Shown: positions 15,401 through 23,503, counted from the stretch's first letter. The stretch is 64,000 bases of DNA from an uncultured Prevotellaceae bacterium (GCA_947254205.1 CAMYCE010000001.1:1-64000), one strand, 5' to 3'. The notes: generated by a model not told the origin, from the letters alone. Numbers and translations: made by a program.

Positions 15401-17970
15401 TGTGGCCTTATCGAAACTACTTCAACAACAACAGTGTGAGCTGGCAACAACGCTTGCTCAACAGCAACAGCTACACCCTACCCTATCTCAACCTCTATGA
15501 TCAAGACTTCTTTACCGGCAACTTGATGGAAACAGTTGTCTATGGTTATTGTTCTAAGAGGCTTGCAAAAGCCGAGATGAAGGCTCCGGTAGAGGAAGAA
15601 AATCCCATAGCAGACGAGGTAAAATTCTTTGACGAGAGCAGTCCCTTGCAAGAAGTGGTAGTTGTGAGTTCCAACAAGCAAGAAAATCAATCAAGGCAAG
15701 CCAACCTCGACAAGGTGAAAATGCGCATGAGCGATGTGAAAACTGCCCTGTGGCAACCCATGCTCGTGAGCGACGACAAGGGCAACATTGGCATCGAGTT
15801 TGAAGCCCCAGAGTTTAACACCACTTGGGTGATGCAAGCCATTGGCTACACCACGCAGCTCACAACCGACAAGATTAAGGAAGAGGTGCTCACCCAAAAA
15901 CCCATCATGGTGAAGTCGAGCCTGCCACGCTTCTTGCGTCAAGGCGACATTGCCACCCTTGCCGCCAGCGTGCAAAATGCCACCGAGCAACCCACACGTT
16001 GCGATGCCGTGATTGAGCTGTTTGACCCACGCACAGGCAAAGTGTATGCCTCGCGCAACTTCAATGAGAACCTCACTGCAATGGGCACCAATGCCGTGAA
16101 CATCGAGTGGAGTGTGCCCGACACCATTGCCTTTGTGGGCTTCCGCATCAAGGCTGCCAACGACAACTTTGGCGACGGCGAGCAGGTGATGATACCGGTG
16201 CTTCCTGCCATTTCACCCGTCGTTGAAACCCTGCCCTTCTTTATCGATGCAGCCAGCACCCAATTCACAACCCGGTTGCCACAATTCAAGGGCGACAGCC
16301 GCGTGACGCTGGAATATTGCAACAACCCCGTGTGGTATTGCGTGACCGCATTGCCCACACTCTTCGACAACAACTATCGCATCACCACCAGTCTTGCCCA
16401 CAACCTCTTTGCCGAGGTGCTGGCACAAGGCGTGGCCAAGTCGCAACCCCAAATCAGGCAAGCCATTGCCCACTGGAAACAAAATGCAAGCGACAGCACA
16501 CTCGTGTCGATGCTCGAAAAGAATCAAGACCTCAAAATTGGCACCTTGCTCGCTTCGCCATGGTTGCAAGAGGCCGATCGCCAAACCCTGCGCATGTCGA
16601 AACTCGACGAACTCTTCGACGAAGCAAAAATGGCGACCGAACACAACAAAATTGTTGAAGGTCTGCAAAGCTTGCAACTGGCCGATGGTGGCTGGTGCTG
16701 GTATCGCTACCCAAGGTGCCAAAGCTCGCTCTACACCACCGAAATCGTGTTGCAAATCATTGGCAGGCTACACCACCTTGGCTATCTCAAAGATGATGCA
16801 CGCATCAATGCCATGGTGCAACGAGCCATGGGCTACTATGATGCCAAATGTCTCAACCTATTCAACGAGCAAATTAAACACAACAAAAAAAATTATAGCG
16901 GTTTTGCCAGCTATGTCTACACCCGCTCAATGTTTAAGGAAATCAACTTGAGCAAAGCCAACAAAGCGATGATTGACAAGTGCCTCAAAGCCATGACCAA
17001 GGACTGGAAGGGGCTGTCGCTGGGCGAGAAAGCCTATTATGCCATGACACTGCATCGCAATGGCTACAAGCCATTGGCTAAGGATATTGTAGAATCGATC
17101 AGGCAATTTTCAATCACCAAGCCCGAGTTGGGCATGTATTGGGACAATGTGCAAGTGGGTTGGCGATACTTCGACAAGGTGGCAGTGACAAGCACCATCT
17201 TGCAAGCCATGAATGAGATTGAACCACGCACTGCCGAGATCGACCAAGTGCGCAAGTGGATATTGCTCATGAAGCAAAGCAACGATTGGGGCTCATCGAG
17301 CCTTGCTGCCGATGCAGTCTACACGATTTTGAGCTTAGGCAGCCAGTGGCTTGACGAGAGCGAGGCTCCCACCATCACCATCGATGGCAAGCCTGTGGAA
17401 TTTGACAAAATGGCGCGCTACTTGGGCTACTGCCGCAAGAGCCTGCCAGCCAGCAGCCTTGCCACACTCCACATCGAGCACAAGGGGCAAAGTCCTGCAT
17501 GGGGAGCCATCTACAGCCAATTCAAGGCACCCATGACCAGCATCAAGGCATATGCAATTGCCGAGATGTCGATAGGCAAGGAATATTTCATCTACCAAGC
17601 CGATGGCTCAATTAAACCCGCCACACAATTCAAGGTGGGCGACAAGGTGCAGGTGCGCACCATTATTAAAAACAACAAAGATCTCGACTTTGTGACCGTG
17701 ACCGACGAGCGTGGAGCTTGCTTTGAACCGGTGAAACAACTATCGGGCTATGAAGGAGCCGATGGCACATGGTATTACCTCGAAACCAAGGACTCGAACA
17801 CCAACATCTTCTTCGACAACTTGCAAAAAGGCACCCACATCATCAGCTACGACGTTTATGTCACCTCATCGGGCACATTCAGTGCCGGCATTGCCACCGC
17901 CCAGTGCCAATATGCCCCTCAAATCTCGGCCCACTCGGCAGGCAACACCCTCACGGTAGCCCCCAAGTAA
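12448..17970 (+). CDS. Giant alpha-2-macroglobulin family protein without thioester
   Basis: 1840 aa with an N-terminal signal sequence (MNKFSTSIVISIIAIMVMTP). After a helical N-terminal region come macroglobulin domains: the MG2-type block RADIFTDLGIYRPGETVKF (about residues 490-510), repeated beta-sandwich domains, the A2M block ALWQPMLVSDDKGNIGIEFE (about 1090-1115) and a terpenoid-cyclase-like helical domain (LQLADGGWCWYRY, about 1410). In thioester-bearing relatives a CxEQ motif precedes that domain; here the equivalent stretch (LPTLFDNNYRITTSLAHNLF) has none, so covalent protease trapping is not expected. A short EVVVVSSNKQ piece near residue 1070 resembles the opening of a TonB-receptor plug. 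It is probably periplasmic or surface anchored, acting as a protease trap or in envelope defence; that role is inferred. Confidence 0.9.
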   Translation: MNKFSTSIVISIIAIMVMTPLNLWGGKKKISSTPDFDYPQTVSKTALVDLKTALRTQDGSKMVDALVRYSLAQSSISQENMTDIVSHIDKVIAQEKRPDITALLYYLEARIFAEYGNQYAHFVPSNKENKELPKDYTEWTMEQFSNKIDQLSGKALAHAQALQACPLSNYSSIIKYDKMGLLYEPTLFEFLSHSILEHALTKSKENVLKAWIDYEKKQGNVPAYLNACQENQGTNYLELYRQYQHNEHSAIMLLHLNAEKHYALYKQYLATFPNNFYTPQVKNKIIKAEEKNVIVNYQQNLLSNEALQVDVTSKNVNHVSLQLYQVPDAVIAKTKNNWDHVAISGLKLIETKRIDFAGQVPFQNQGETTFGPLPYGRYVVMGTFENEGKIVKRTKTTLDATTTVCDIATFYVENQQQATQFFAVDAKTGSPLEGVRFKGKGLNAISGSDGSVTMPRSNYYQKEFKVSKGNDKYAPAQNYYQSHRNSNMTIERADIFTDLGIYRPGETVKFALIAYQSTQTKRSVIANEKVEVTFADSNNKDVETLTLTTDQFGRVEGSFKIPTDRLNGSWRIRVRGRNITLGSQDVNVSEYKTPTFAVEFPQATYCYTKGQPVNITGQAKTYSGMPVAGAQVKLSLKSHEWTWWWRWETGNSGDHMLDTTAVTDNEGKFSITLPGALFDEDLSDISWWKSYALNALVTLDAGETQEACHNFVIGKRRSLKFNDDAITLQLNRQPSKLPVKFNSTDDDEKSATCTYMITDSNKKLVKTGTFVSDKPQVDLGDLPSGQYTIEAQIAGDTTTKAQATLIAYRTTDKKAPIDDTAMWIPDKGKQVDNKNVAHVLIGTSSPESHIYYVACSRNRELSRGWLKYGPGMHDFKIQIPNEPDEYVTLNFYNVYKGKVSQKECMLTSTLYAQKLKVRVTSFRNKLVPGMKEKWQFTLLDQDNKPVQAAMMLEMFDKALNELSPNDWIFNPQYNYSDVATLLHSLWPYRNYFNNNSVSWQQRLLNSNSYTLPYLNLYDQDFFTGNLMETVVYGYCSKRLAKAEMKAPVEEENPIADEVKFFDESSPLQEVVVVSSNKQENQSRQANLDKVKMRMSDVKTALWQPMLVSDDKGNIGIEFEAPEFNTTWVMQAIGYTTQLTTDKIKEEVLTQKPIMVKSSLPRFLRQGDIATLAASVQNATEQPTRCDAVIELFDPRTGKVYASRNFNENLTAMGTNAVNIEWSVPDTIAFVGFRIKAANDNFGDGEQVMIPVLPAISPVVETLPFFIDAASTQFTTRLPQFKGDSRVTLEYCNNPVWYCVTALPTLFDNNYRITTSLAHNLFAEVLAQGVAKSQPQIRQAIAHWKQNASDSTLVSMLEKNQDLKIGTLLASPWLQEADRQTLRMSKLDELFDEAKMATEHNKIVEGLQSLQLADGGWCWYRYPRCQSSLYTTEIVLQIIGRLHHLGYLKDDARINAMVQRAMGYYDAKCLNLFNEQIKHNKKNYSGFASYVYTRSMFKEINLSKANKAMIDKCLKAMTKDWKGLSLGEKAYYAMTLHRNGYKPLAKDIVESIRQFSITKPELGMYWDNVQVGWRYFDKVAVTSTILQAMNEIEPRTAEIDQVRKWILLMKQSNDWGSSSLAADAVYTILSLGSQWLDESEAPTITIDGKPVEFDKMARYLGYCRKSLPASSLATLHIEHKGQSPAWGAIYSQFKAPMTSIKAYAIAEMSIGKEYFIYQADGSIKPATQFKVGDKVQVRTIIKNNKDLDFVTVTDERGACFEPVKQLSGYEGADGTWYYLETKDSNTNIFFDNLQKGTHIISYDVYVTSSGTFSAGIATAQCQYAPQISAHSAGNTLTVAPK

Positions 17971-17992
17971 CTCCCCTGCCATAAAAATTTTA

Positions 17993-18049
17993 GGCACCAA
18001 TCAGTCTCTATTACACACCCAGAGAGAGAGACAGATTGGTGCCGATTTT
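17993..18049. terminator. Terminator between convergent genes
   Basis: GGCACCAATC (17993-18002) pairs with GATTGGTGCC (18034-18043), extended inward by AGTCTCT/AGAGAGAC pairing, followed by GATTTTTA. It lies between the macroglobulin stop and the opposing NUDIX stop. Confidence 0.85.
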
Positions 18050-18105
18050 TAGCAAAGCCCCGAAATGTTTTGGAAAAATGGCATCTTGATAGCGGAAAAG
18101 ATGAG

Positions 18106-18654
18106 CTATTTTTTGAGGGCAAAATATCGCCACAAGGGTGCTGCCATGAGAGCTTGCTTCATGTGGTCGCCCTTGAGCATGTCGAGCACCTGCGCTTCGC
18201 TCTTGAGCATCACGGCAATGTCTTCGCTCTCGTCGAGATGCTGGCGAGCCACTCGCTCAACACCGCAAGCAAGAAAACAATAGGTGAGATTGTTGCACGT
18301 GCTGGGATTTTGCCCTATCGTCATCATGAGCGACCACTCGCCTCCGGCATAGCCCGTTTCTTCGAGCAACTCGCGTTGCGCAGCCTCAAGGGGCGATTCG
18401 CCCGGCTCGGCCACGCCTGCACTCAATTCATCTATCACCTCGTCAATGCCATGGCGGTATTGACGCACCATCACAAACTCTCCTTGCCTTGTGATGGCTG
18501 TGACATTGACCCAAGTGGGATATTCAAGCACATAGTGCTCGGGATTGATGCGCCCATCGGGCAACTGCACCTTGTCGACACGAGCTGTGAGCCACGGACG
18601 TTGCACAATGTAGCGCGACTCAAGCGTTTTCCATTTTTTTATTTCTTTTGTCAT
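18106..18654 (-). CDS. NUDIX hydrolase (ADP-ribose pyrophosphatase-like)
   Basis: 182 aa from the ATG at 18654. A possible ATG at 18696 is rejected because it lies upstream of the -7 box at 18690-18683. The complete Nudix box G-x5-E-x7-REL-x-EE-x-G is present in GESPLEAAQRELLEETGY (about residues 85-102), and the preceding VNVTAITRQGEFVMVRQYRHG is the usual ADP-ribose/NDP-sugar hydrolase entry. It should hydrolyse a nucleoside diphosphate linked to another moiety, most likely ADP-ribose. It is transcribed divergently from the UpxY-like antiterminator gene. Family certain, substrate inferred. Confidence 0.9.
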   Translation of the reverse strand: MTKEIKKWKTLESRYIVQRPWLTARVDKVQLPDGRINPEHYVLEYPTWVNVTAITRQGEFVMVRQYRHGIDEVIDELSAGVAEPGESPLEAAQRELLEETGYAGGEWSLMMTIGQNPSTCNNLTYCFLACGVERVARQHLDESEDIAVMLKSEAQVLDMLKGDHMKQALMAAPLWRYFALKK

Positions 18655-18682
18655 CACACGATTGGTTTTGATTGCTGGTGCA

Positions 18683-18690
18683 CAAACATA
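18683..18690 (-). promoter_or_regulatory. -7 box of the NUDIX gene
   Basis: Minus-strand TATGTTTG (18690-18683), 28 bp before the chosen ATG at 18654. It helps decide the start. No good -33 element was seen. Confidence 0.55.
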
Positions 18691-18713
18691 CCACAAAATT
18701 CGACATTTTTGAG

Positions 18714-18721
18714 TAAGTTTG
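18714..18721 (+). promoter_or_regulatory. -7 box of the UpxY-like gene
   Basis: TAAGTTTG at 18714-18721, 17 bases before the ATG at 18739. It is 23 bp from the oppositely directed NUDIX -7 box, so the two promoters are compact and back to back. Confidence 0.6.
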
Positions 18722-18738
18722 CAACAAAATTAGGTGTA

Positions 18739-19272
18739 ATGGAGCAAGAAGAGAAGCAGTGGTATGCCATTCGCGTGACCTATAATCGCGAAATGAAGGT
18801 GAAAGAAGACCTCGATAGCCGTGGCATCGAGAATTTCATTCCCATGCAATACCAAATGGTTACTCGCGGTGGCAAGGGCTACAAGAAACTCGTGCCCACA
18901 ATCCACAACCTCATTTTCATGCACATCGAGCCATCGCTCATGAAGCACTACAAGGCACACACAAGTCTGCCCATTCGCTACATCATGAATCACGACAAGC
19001 ACGAGCCACTGGTGGTGCCCAAGTGGCAAATGCACAACTTCATTGCTGTGGCCGGCACCCACGATGAGCAACTGGTGTATTTGAGCCCCAAGCCGGGCGA
19101 CTTTGCCAAAGGCGACTGCGTGAAAATATTGGGCGGTCCCTTTGAAGGAGCCGAGGGCGTGCTGGTGCGTGTGAAGGGCGACCGGCGCGTGGTGGTGAGC
19201 ATCGACGGAGTGGTAGCAGTGGCCACCACCTACATTCACCCCTCACTTCTTGTGAAAATCAACAAGAAATGA
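18739..19272 (+). CDS. UpxY-family transcription antiterminator (NusG paralogue)
   Basis: 177 aa from the ATG at 18739; the frame is open further upstream, but those codons lie before the promoter and overlap the NUDIX gene. The NGN domain starts QWYAIRVTYNREMKVKEDL and includes ENFIPMQYQ. A KOW-type end is read in PGDFAKGDCVKILGGPFEG and GVLVRVKGDRRVVVSIDG. UpxY proteins bind RNA polymerase early and let it read through capsule operons. Here the gene is followed by gmd and fcl, GDP-fucose synthesis genes typical of surface polysaccharide loci, but no UpxZ and no long capsule locus follow. Whether it acts on gmd-fcl is open, since those genes have their own -7 box. Confidence 0.88.
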   Translation: MEQEEKQWYAIRVTYNREMKVKEDLDSRGIENFIPMQYQMVTRGGKGYKKLVPTIHNLIFMHIEPSLMKHYKAHTSLPIRYIMNHDKHEPLVVPKWQMHNFIAVAGTHDEQLVYLSPKPGDFAKGDCVKILGGPFEGAEGVLVRVKGDRRVVVSIDGVVAVATTYIHPSLLVKINKK

Positions 19273-19307
19273 GCGAAAAACACGCATCATTTTACAACTA
19301 AAAAACG

Positions 19308-19315
19308 TATCTTTG
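19308..19315 (+). promoter_or_regulatory. -7 box upstream of gmd
   Basis: TATCTTTG at 19308-19315, 29 bases before the gmd ATG. It suggests gmd-fcl can be transcribed independently of the UpxY-like gene. No clear -33 TTTG. Confidence 0.55.
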
Positions 19316-19344
19316 CAGTTAAAACAATAGGAAAAGGCACAATT

Positions 19345-20427
19345 ATGAACGCTAACAATCAAAAAATAGCACTAATTACAGGCATCACAGGGCAAGACGG
19401 AAGCTATCTTGCCGAATTCCTTCTCGACAAAGGCTATGAGGTGCATGGCACCATCAGGCGCAGTAGCAGTTTCAACACGGGGCGCATCGAGCATCTCTAT
19501 CTCGACGAGTGGGTGCGCGACATGAAGCACAAGCGACTCATCAACCTGCACTATGCCGACATGACCGACTCCAGCTCGCTCATTCGCCTCATTGAGGAAA
19601 TCAAGCCCGATGAAATCTATAACCTTGCGGCACAAAGCCACGTGAAGGTGTCGTTTGAAGTGCCCGAATACACTGCCGAAACGGTTGCCAACGGCGTGTT
19701 GCGCCTGCTCGAGGGTGTGCGCATTGCCGGCCGTGCCCATTGCACCAAGATATATCAAGCCAGCACCAGCGAGCTATATGGACAGGTGCAAGAGGTGCCA
19801 CAACGCGAAACCACCCCTTTCTACCCTCGCAGCCCCTATGCAGTGGCCAAGCTCTATGCCTACTGGATTATGGTGAACTATCGCGAGGCCTATGGCATGT
19901 ATTGCTCCAATGGCATCTTGTTTAACCACGAGAGCGAACGCCGAGGCGAGAACTTCGTGACCCGCAAAATCACCTTTGCCGTCGCACGCATCACTCAAGG
20001 CTTGCAAGACAAGCTCTACTTAGGCAACCTCAATGCCCGTCGCGACTGGGGCTATGCACGCGACTATGTGGAGTGCATGTGGCTCATTTTGCAACAAGAC
20101 AAGCCCGATGACTTTGTGGTGGCTACCGGCGAGTATCACACCGTGCGCGAGTTCTGCACCCTGGCATTCCACCATGCCGGCATCGAACTCCAATGGCAAG
20201 GCGATGGCATCGACGAAAAAGGCATCGACAAAGCCACCGGCAAGGTGCTGGTGGAGGTTGATCCTCGATTTTTCCGCCCCACCGAGGTGGAGCAACTGTT
20301 GGGCGACCCCACCAAGGCCAAAACACAACTGGGCTGGAATCCACGCAAAACCAGCTTTGAACAACTGGTGAAAATCATGACTGAGCACGACCTCATGCAT
20401 GTGAAAAAGCTCTATCATCTGCAATAA
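19345..20427 (+). CDS. gmd: GDP-mannose 4,6-dehydratase
   Basis: 360 aa, the normal size. The NADP-binding [16 protein letters not shown] motif (residues ~13-28) is diagnostic, as are [29 protein letters not shown], the catalytic TSELYG and [10 protein letters not shown] (YxxxK), and [17 protein letters not shown]. It converts GDP-D-mannose to GDP-4-keto-6-deoxymannose, the first step to GDP-L-fucose. The next gene, 65 bp downstream, encodes the second enzyme. In Bacteroidales GDP-fucose feeds capsule and general protein O-glycosylation. Confidence 0.97.
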   Translation: MNANNQKIALITGITGQDGSYLAEFLLDKGYEVHGTIRRSSSFNTGRIEHLYLDEWVRDMKHKRLINLHYADMTDSSSLIRLIEEIKPDEIYNLAAQSHVKVSFEVPEYTAETVANGVLRLLEGVRIAGRAHCTKIYQASTSELYGQVQEVPQRETTPFYPRSPYAVAKLYAYWIMVNYREAYGMYCSNGILFNHESERRGENFVTRKITFAVARITQGLQDKLYLGNLNARRDWGYARDYVECMWLILQQDKPDDFVVATGEYHTVREFCTLAFHHAGIELQWQGDGIDEKGIDKATGKVLVEVDPRFFRPTEVEQLLGDPTKAKTQLGWNPRKTSFEQLVKIMTEHDLMHVKKLYHLQ

Positions 20428-20492
20428 TTGCCCAACCAGATTATAATAGCGAAACAAACCAATATTTTGTTTGTTTAACACATTCAAGAAAC

Positions 20493-21659
20493 ATGGCATT
20501 AGACAAGAATTCAAAGATATATGTAGCAGGCCATCGTGGTCTTGTGGGTTCGGCCATTTGTAAAAACCTTGAGCAAAAGGGCTACCACAACCTCGTGGGG
20601 CGCACCCACAGCGAACTCGACCTCACCAATCAAAGAGCCGTGGCCCAATTCTTCGACCAAGAACGCCCTCAAGCCGTGGTGCTGGCAGCTGCCTATGTGG
20701 GAGGCATCATGGCCAACTCGCTCTATCGAGCCGACTTCATCATGCAAAACATGAAGATACAGTGCAACGTGATCGACGAGAGCTACAAGCATGGAGTGGA
20801 AAAACTGCTTTTCTTGGGCTCGACTTGCATCTATCCCAAAAATGCACCTCAACCCATCAAAGAAGATGCCTTGCTCACCTCGCCACTGGAATATAGCAAC
20901 GAGGAATATGCCCTTGCCAAAATTTCGGGACTCAAGATGTGTGAGAGCTACAACCTGCAATATGGCACCAACTATATTGCCGTGATGCCCACCAACCTTT
21001 ATGGACCCAACGACAATTTTCATCTCGAAAATAGCCATGTGATGCCTGCCATGATGAGAAAAATATATCTCGCCCGCCTCATTCACGAGGGCAACTGGGC
21101 TGCTATCGAAGCCGACATGAATCGCCGCCCCGTTGAGGGCATTGATGGCAAAGCAAGCCACAACAAAATTCTTGACGTGCTCGGTCACTATGGCATCGAG
21201 AGCAACCGAGTGGAGTTGTGGGGCACAGGCACACCGCTGCGCGAATTTTTGTGGAGCGAAGACATGGCCGATGCCAGCGTGCACGTGTTGCTCAATGTTG
21301 ATTTTAAAGACATTGTGGGCATCGAGAAATATTCATCGGTGTTCTATGGCACAGGCACTCAAGGAGCTATCGACCGTGACAGCACCACCGGGCGTGGGGG
21401 CGCATTGCCACAACTGGGCGAAATTCGCAACTGCCACATCAATGTGGGCACCGGCATTGAAATCACCATCAAGCAACTCGCCCACATGGTGGCAAGTGCA
21501 GTGGGCTTCACTGGCACTATCGACTTCAACACAGCCAAGCCCGACGGCACCCCTCGCAAACTATGCGACGTGGGCAAACTGCACAGTTTGGGCTGGCGGC
21601 ACAGCATGGAGATTGAAGACGGCGTTAAAGCCCTCTACAACTGGTATATCAACAATTAA
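20493..21659 (+). CDS. fcl: GDP-L-fucose synthase
   Basis: 388 aa, about 65 residues longer than the E. coli enzyme because of insertions around residues 195-225 (MNRRPVEGIDGKASHNKILD) and 270-310, common in Bacteroidales homologues. The Rossmann motif is AGHRGLVGSA (residues 13-22), followed by DLTNQRAVAQFF, the LGSTCIYPKNAPQPI block with catalytic Ser/Cys, and YALAKISGLK (YxxxK). It epimerises and reduces the Gmd product to GDP-L-fucose. The TAA stop at 21657-21659 directly touches the first base of a palindrome-ended repeat. Confidence 0.96.
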   Translation: MALDKNSKIYVAGHRGLVGSAICKNLEQKGYHNLVGRTHSELDLTNQRAVAQFFDQERPQAVVLAAAYVGGIMANSLYRADFIMQNMKIQCNVIDESYKHGVEKLLFLGSTCIYPKNAPQPIKEDALLTSPLEYSNEEYALAKISGLKMCESYNLQYGTNYIAVMPTNLYGPNDNFHLENSHVMPAMMRKIYLARLIHEGNWAAIEADMNRRPVEGIDGKASHNKILDVLGHYGIESNRVELWGTGTPLREFLWSEDMADASVHVLLNVDFKDIVGIEKYSSVFYGTGTQGAIDRDSTTGRGGALPQLGEIRNCHINVGTGIEITIKQLAHMVASAVGFTGTIDFNTAKPDGTPRKLCDVGKLHSLGWRHSMEIEDGVKALYNWYINN

Positions 21660-21774
21660 ACCCAAATCGGTCATTAGGTTTCTTTGTTTTTGTCAAATTA
21701 CTCAAAATAATTTGACAAAGGCAAGGAAAAGCCTAAGATATTTTCTTATTGCGACCTAATGACCGATTGGGGTT
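21659..21774. repeat. Palindrome-ended 3'-end repeat, copy 1 (116 bp)
   Basis: It begins AACCCAAATCGGTCATTAGG (21659-21678) and ends CCTAATGACCGATTGGGGTT (21755-21774); the ends are inverted repeats with one base difference in about 20. The centre carries AAAGGCAAGGAAAAGCCTAA and AAGATATTTTCTT. Copy 1 alone has about 21 extra bases that form their own hairpin (GTCAAATTA...TAATTTGAC, 21692-21716). It starts on the fcl stop codon. Confidence 0.9.
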
Positions 21775-21801
21775 AAACCATTGACATCAATCAAAAAAGC
21801 A

Positions 21802-21846
21802 CAAAGCAACAAAACACAACTTTTCACGGTTGATTTTGTTGCTTTG
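21802..21846. terminator. Strong hairpin between fcl and ybjQ-like gene
   Basis: CAAAGCAACAAAA (21802-21814) pairs perfectly with TTTTGTTGCTTTG (21834-21846), a 13-bp stem. Flanking A- and T-rich runs give a plausible bidirectional terminator for the convergent genes. Confidence 0.75.
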
Positions 21847-21864
21847 TTTTGATTGCTAAGCACC

Positions 21865-22185
21865 TTAATCGATAACCACAGCCGTGCCACTGCAAGTGAC
21901 CATGAGCATTGAGCCACTGGCACCCACGGTTTCATAGTCGAGGTCAATGCCCACAATAGCATTGGCACCCCATGCACTGGCGCGGTTCACCATTTCTTGA
22001 ATAGCAGTGTCTTTGGCCTTGGCAAGCACTTCTTCATATTGCCGCGAGCGGCCACCAAAAAAGTCGCTCAATCCAGCCATAAAATCTTTAAAAACATTGG
22101 CACCAATAATGGTTTCGCCAGTCACTACGCCCAAGTAACGCTCTACATGATGCCCTTCGATCGAGGGGGTTGTTGTAATAATCAT
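21865..22185 (-). CDS. YbjQ-like (UPF0145) heavy-metal-binding-domain protein
   Basis: 106 aa, full length for the family. It opens MIITTTPSIEGHHVERYLGV and carries VVTGETIIGANVFKDFMAGL, GGRSRQYEEVLAKA and GANAIVGIDLDYETVG, all hallmark blocks of YbjQ proteins, which form pentameric rings of unknown function. It is cytosolic, with no signal peptide. It is monocistronic, with hairpins on its downstream side. The name heavy-metal-binding is historical; no Cys-rich site is present here. Confidence 0.93.
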   Translation of the reverse strand: MIITTTPSIEGHHVERYLGVVTGETIIGANVFKDFMAGLSDFFGGRSRQYEEVLAKAKDTAIQEMVNRASAWGANAIVGIDLDYETVGASGSMLMVTCSGTAVVID

Positions 22186-22317
22186 AGTATCTAAAAATTT
22201 AATCAGTGATAACTGCCCATCAATTTTGCAACAATCGTGCCATTTTTTTTAGGAGTTAGGAGACAGAAGTTAAAGGAGCTAAGACGACACGATTGGAGGC
22301 AGCATTAGTTGCCATAT

Positions 22318-22346
22318 AATCAACGAATTAAGCGGATTTAACGAAG
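22318..22346 (+). repeat. AT-rich motif, single arm (copy B)
   Basis: AATCAACGAATTAAGCGG followed by ATTTAACGAAG (22318-22346) matches the arms of the elements at 12177-12294 and 29324-29411. I see no facing partner here. The surrounding gap (22186-22398) has no gene. Confidence 0.5.
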
Positions 22347-22398
22347 TTTTTTAAAAAAAACAAAGGGAAAACATATGGTGGGCATATACACAACAATT

Positions 22399-22424
22399 GC
22401 CGTTGCGATAAAAACCGCAACGGC
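22399..22424 (-). terminator. Hairpin downstream of rpmH
   Basis: GCCGTTGCG (22399-22407) pairs perfectly with CGCAACGGC (22416-22424) around an 8-nt loop, 32 bp past the rpmH stop. There is no T-tract, so it may be a processing or stability hairpin rather than a classical terminator. Confidence 0.5.
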
Positions 22425-22455
22425 TATGCGCTGTCCTGAACACTGCTACAAGCTA

Positions 22456-22611
22456 TTAGTTCTTGTAAACTGTGTCGCTAACAGTGAGGCTGTAACGACC
22501 CTTAGCGCGACGACGAGCGAGGACCTTGCGGCCATCGGCTGTTGCCATGCGGTGACGGAAACCATGCTTGTTAGCTTTCTTTCTGTTTGATGGTTGGAAT
22601 GTTCTTTTCAT
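22456..22611 (-). CDS. rpmH: 50S ribosomal protein L34
   Basis: 51 codons on the minus strand from the ATG at 22611 to the TAA at 22456. The product reads [20 protein letters not shown] and continues [19 protein letters not shown], the complete L34 signature, with a short C-terminal extension ([12 protein letters not shown]) seen in Bacteroidetes. It binds 23S rRNA in the large subunit. It is too short for usual ORF thresholds. It is transcribed divergently from efp; both have TAATTTTG -7 boxes. In many bacteria rpmH lies beside rnpA/dnaA; here neither is adjacent. Confidence 0.97.
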   Translation of the reverse strand: MKRTFQPSNRKKANKHGFRHRMATADGRKVLARRRAKGRYSLTVSDTVYKN

Positions 22612-22656
22612 CGTTATATGACTTTTTATTTTATTTCTTCAAGAAAATTGCGAGTG

Positions 22657-22664
22657 CAAAATTA
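22657..22664 (-). promoter_or_regulatory. -7 box of rpmH
   Basis: Minus-strand TAATTTTG (22664-22657); a CTTG 20 bases further upstream is a partial -33 match. The leader is about 40 nt. Confidence 0.6.
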
Positions 22665-22714
22665 GTCACTTTTTTGAAATTAAACAAGTCACTTTTCATT
22701 TTTAGAGCCAACTT

Positions 22715-22746
22715 TTTGCAAATTCTCTCTAATTCAATTAATTTTG
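22715..22746 (+). promoter_or_regulatory. Consensus promoter of efp
   Basis: TTTG (22715-22718), 20 bases, TAATTTTG (22739-22746), with the start codon at 22806. Confidence 0.75.
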
Positions 22747-22805
22747 CAGTATCAAATCAAGTTTAGAACACATTTTATAACAACAAAATAGTCATTTATT
22801 CTCTT

Positions 22806-23369
22806 ATGATCAACTCACAAGACATTAAAAACGGAACTTGCGTCCGTCTCGATGGGCAGCTCTACTTCTGCATCGAGTTCTTGCACGTGAAACCCGGTAA
22901 AGGTAACACATTCATGCGCACCAAGCTCAAAAATGTTGTTGACGGCCGCGTTCTTGAACGTCGCTTCAACATTGGCGAAAAGCTCGAAGACGTGCGCGTG
23001 GAGCGTCGTCCCTATCAGTATCTTTATATGGACGGCAACGATGCCATTTTCATGAATCAAGAAACATTCGACCAAATTCCTATTTCCAAGAATATTGTGA
23101 GTGGTGTTGATTTCATGAAAGAAGGTGATGTGGTAGAAGTTGTGTGTGACGCTTCGACCGACTCGGTGCTCTATGCCGAAATGCCCATCAAGACCATTCT
23201 TGAAATCACCTACACCGAGCCCGGCATCAAGGGCGACACTGCTACCAACACTCTCAAGCCTGCCACCGTTGAAACTGGAGCCGAAGTGCGCGTACCATTG
23301 TTTTGCAACGTGGGCGAGAAAATCGAGGTCGACACTCGCGACGGTAGCTATGTGGGCCGTGTGCGCTAA
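22806..23369 (+). CDS. efp: Translation elongation factor P
   Basis: 187 aa, three-domain EF-P size. Domain I has the tip loop [10 protein letters not shown] with the conserved lysine (about residue 32) at the position that is modified in enterobacteria. The central [24 protein letters not shown] and the C-terminal [24 protein letters not shown] / [18 protein letters not shown] blocks are diagnostic. It relieves ribosome stalling at polyproline. No epmA/epmB-type modification gene is nearby. It is followed by a strong terminator. Confidence 0.97.
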   Translation: MINSQDIKNGTCVRLDGQLYFCIEFLHVKPGKGNTFMRTKLKNVVDGRVLERRFNIGEKLEDVRVERRPYQYLYMDGNDAIFMNQETFDQIPISKNIVSGVDFMKEGDVVEVVCDASTDSVLYAEMPIKTILEITYTEPGIKGDTATNTLKPATVETGAEVRVPLFCNVGEKIEVDTRDGSYVGRVR

Positions 23370-23403
23370 TTGAAGCCTCCCCACTATTACCCTACTACAA
23401 CAC

Positions 23404-23447
23404 AAAAAACTCACCAAGCTGTGTGTAACATGCTTGGTGAGTTTTTT
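23404..23447. terminator. Bidirectional terminator
   Basis: AAAAAACTCACCAAGC (23404-23419) pairs perfectly with GCTTGGTGAGTTTTTT (23432-23447), a 16-bp stem with T-tracts on both strands, between convergent efp and the GH3-like gene. Confidence 0.95.
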
Positions 23448-23503
23448 GATTTTTTCGGCTCAGCAGATTCTTTCGGCTGATCACGCCCTATCAACCACAA
23501 AGC

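Noticed and set aside
18070..18738. N-terminal extension of the UpxY-like gene
   Set aside because: It would overlap the NUDIX gene and run through both promoters; the ATG at 18739 begins the NGN domain directly.
22399..22424. CRISPR or riboswitch signal in AT-rich gaps
   Set aside because: Only isolated hairpins are present; no regularly spaced direct repeats and no conserved aptamer core were seen anywhere in the window.
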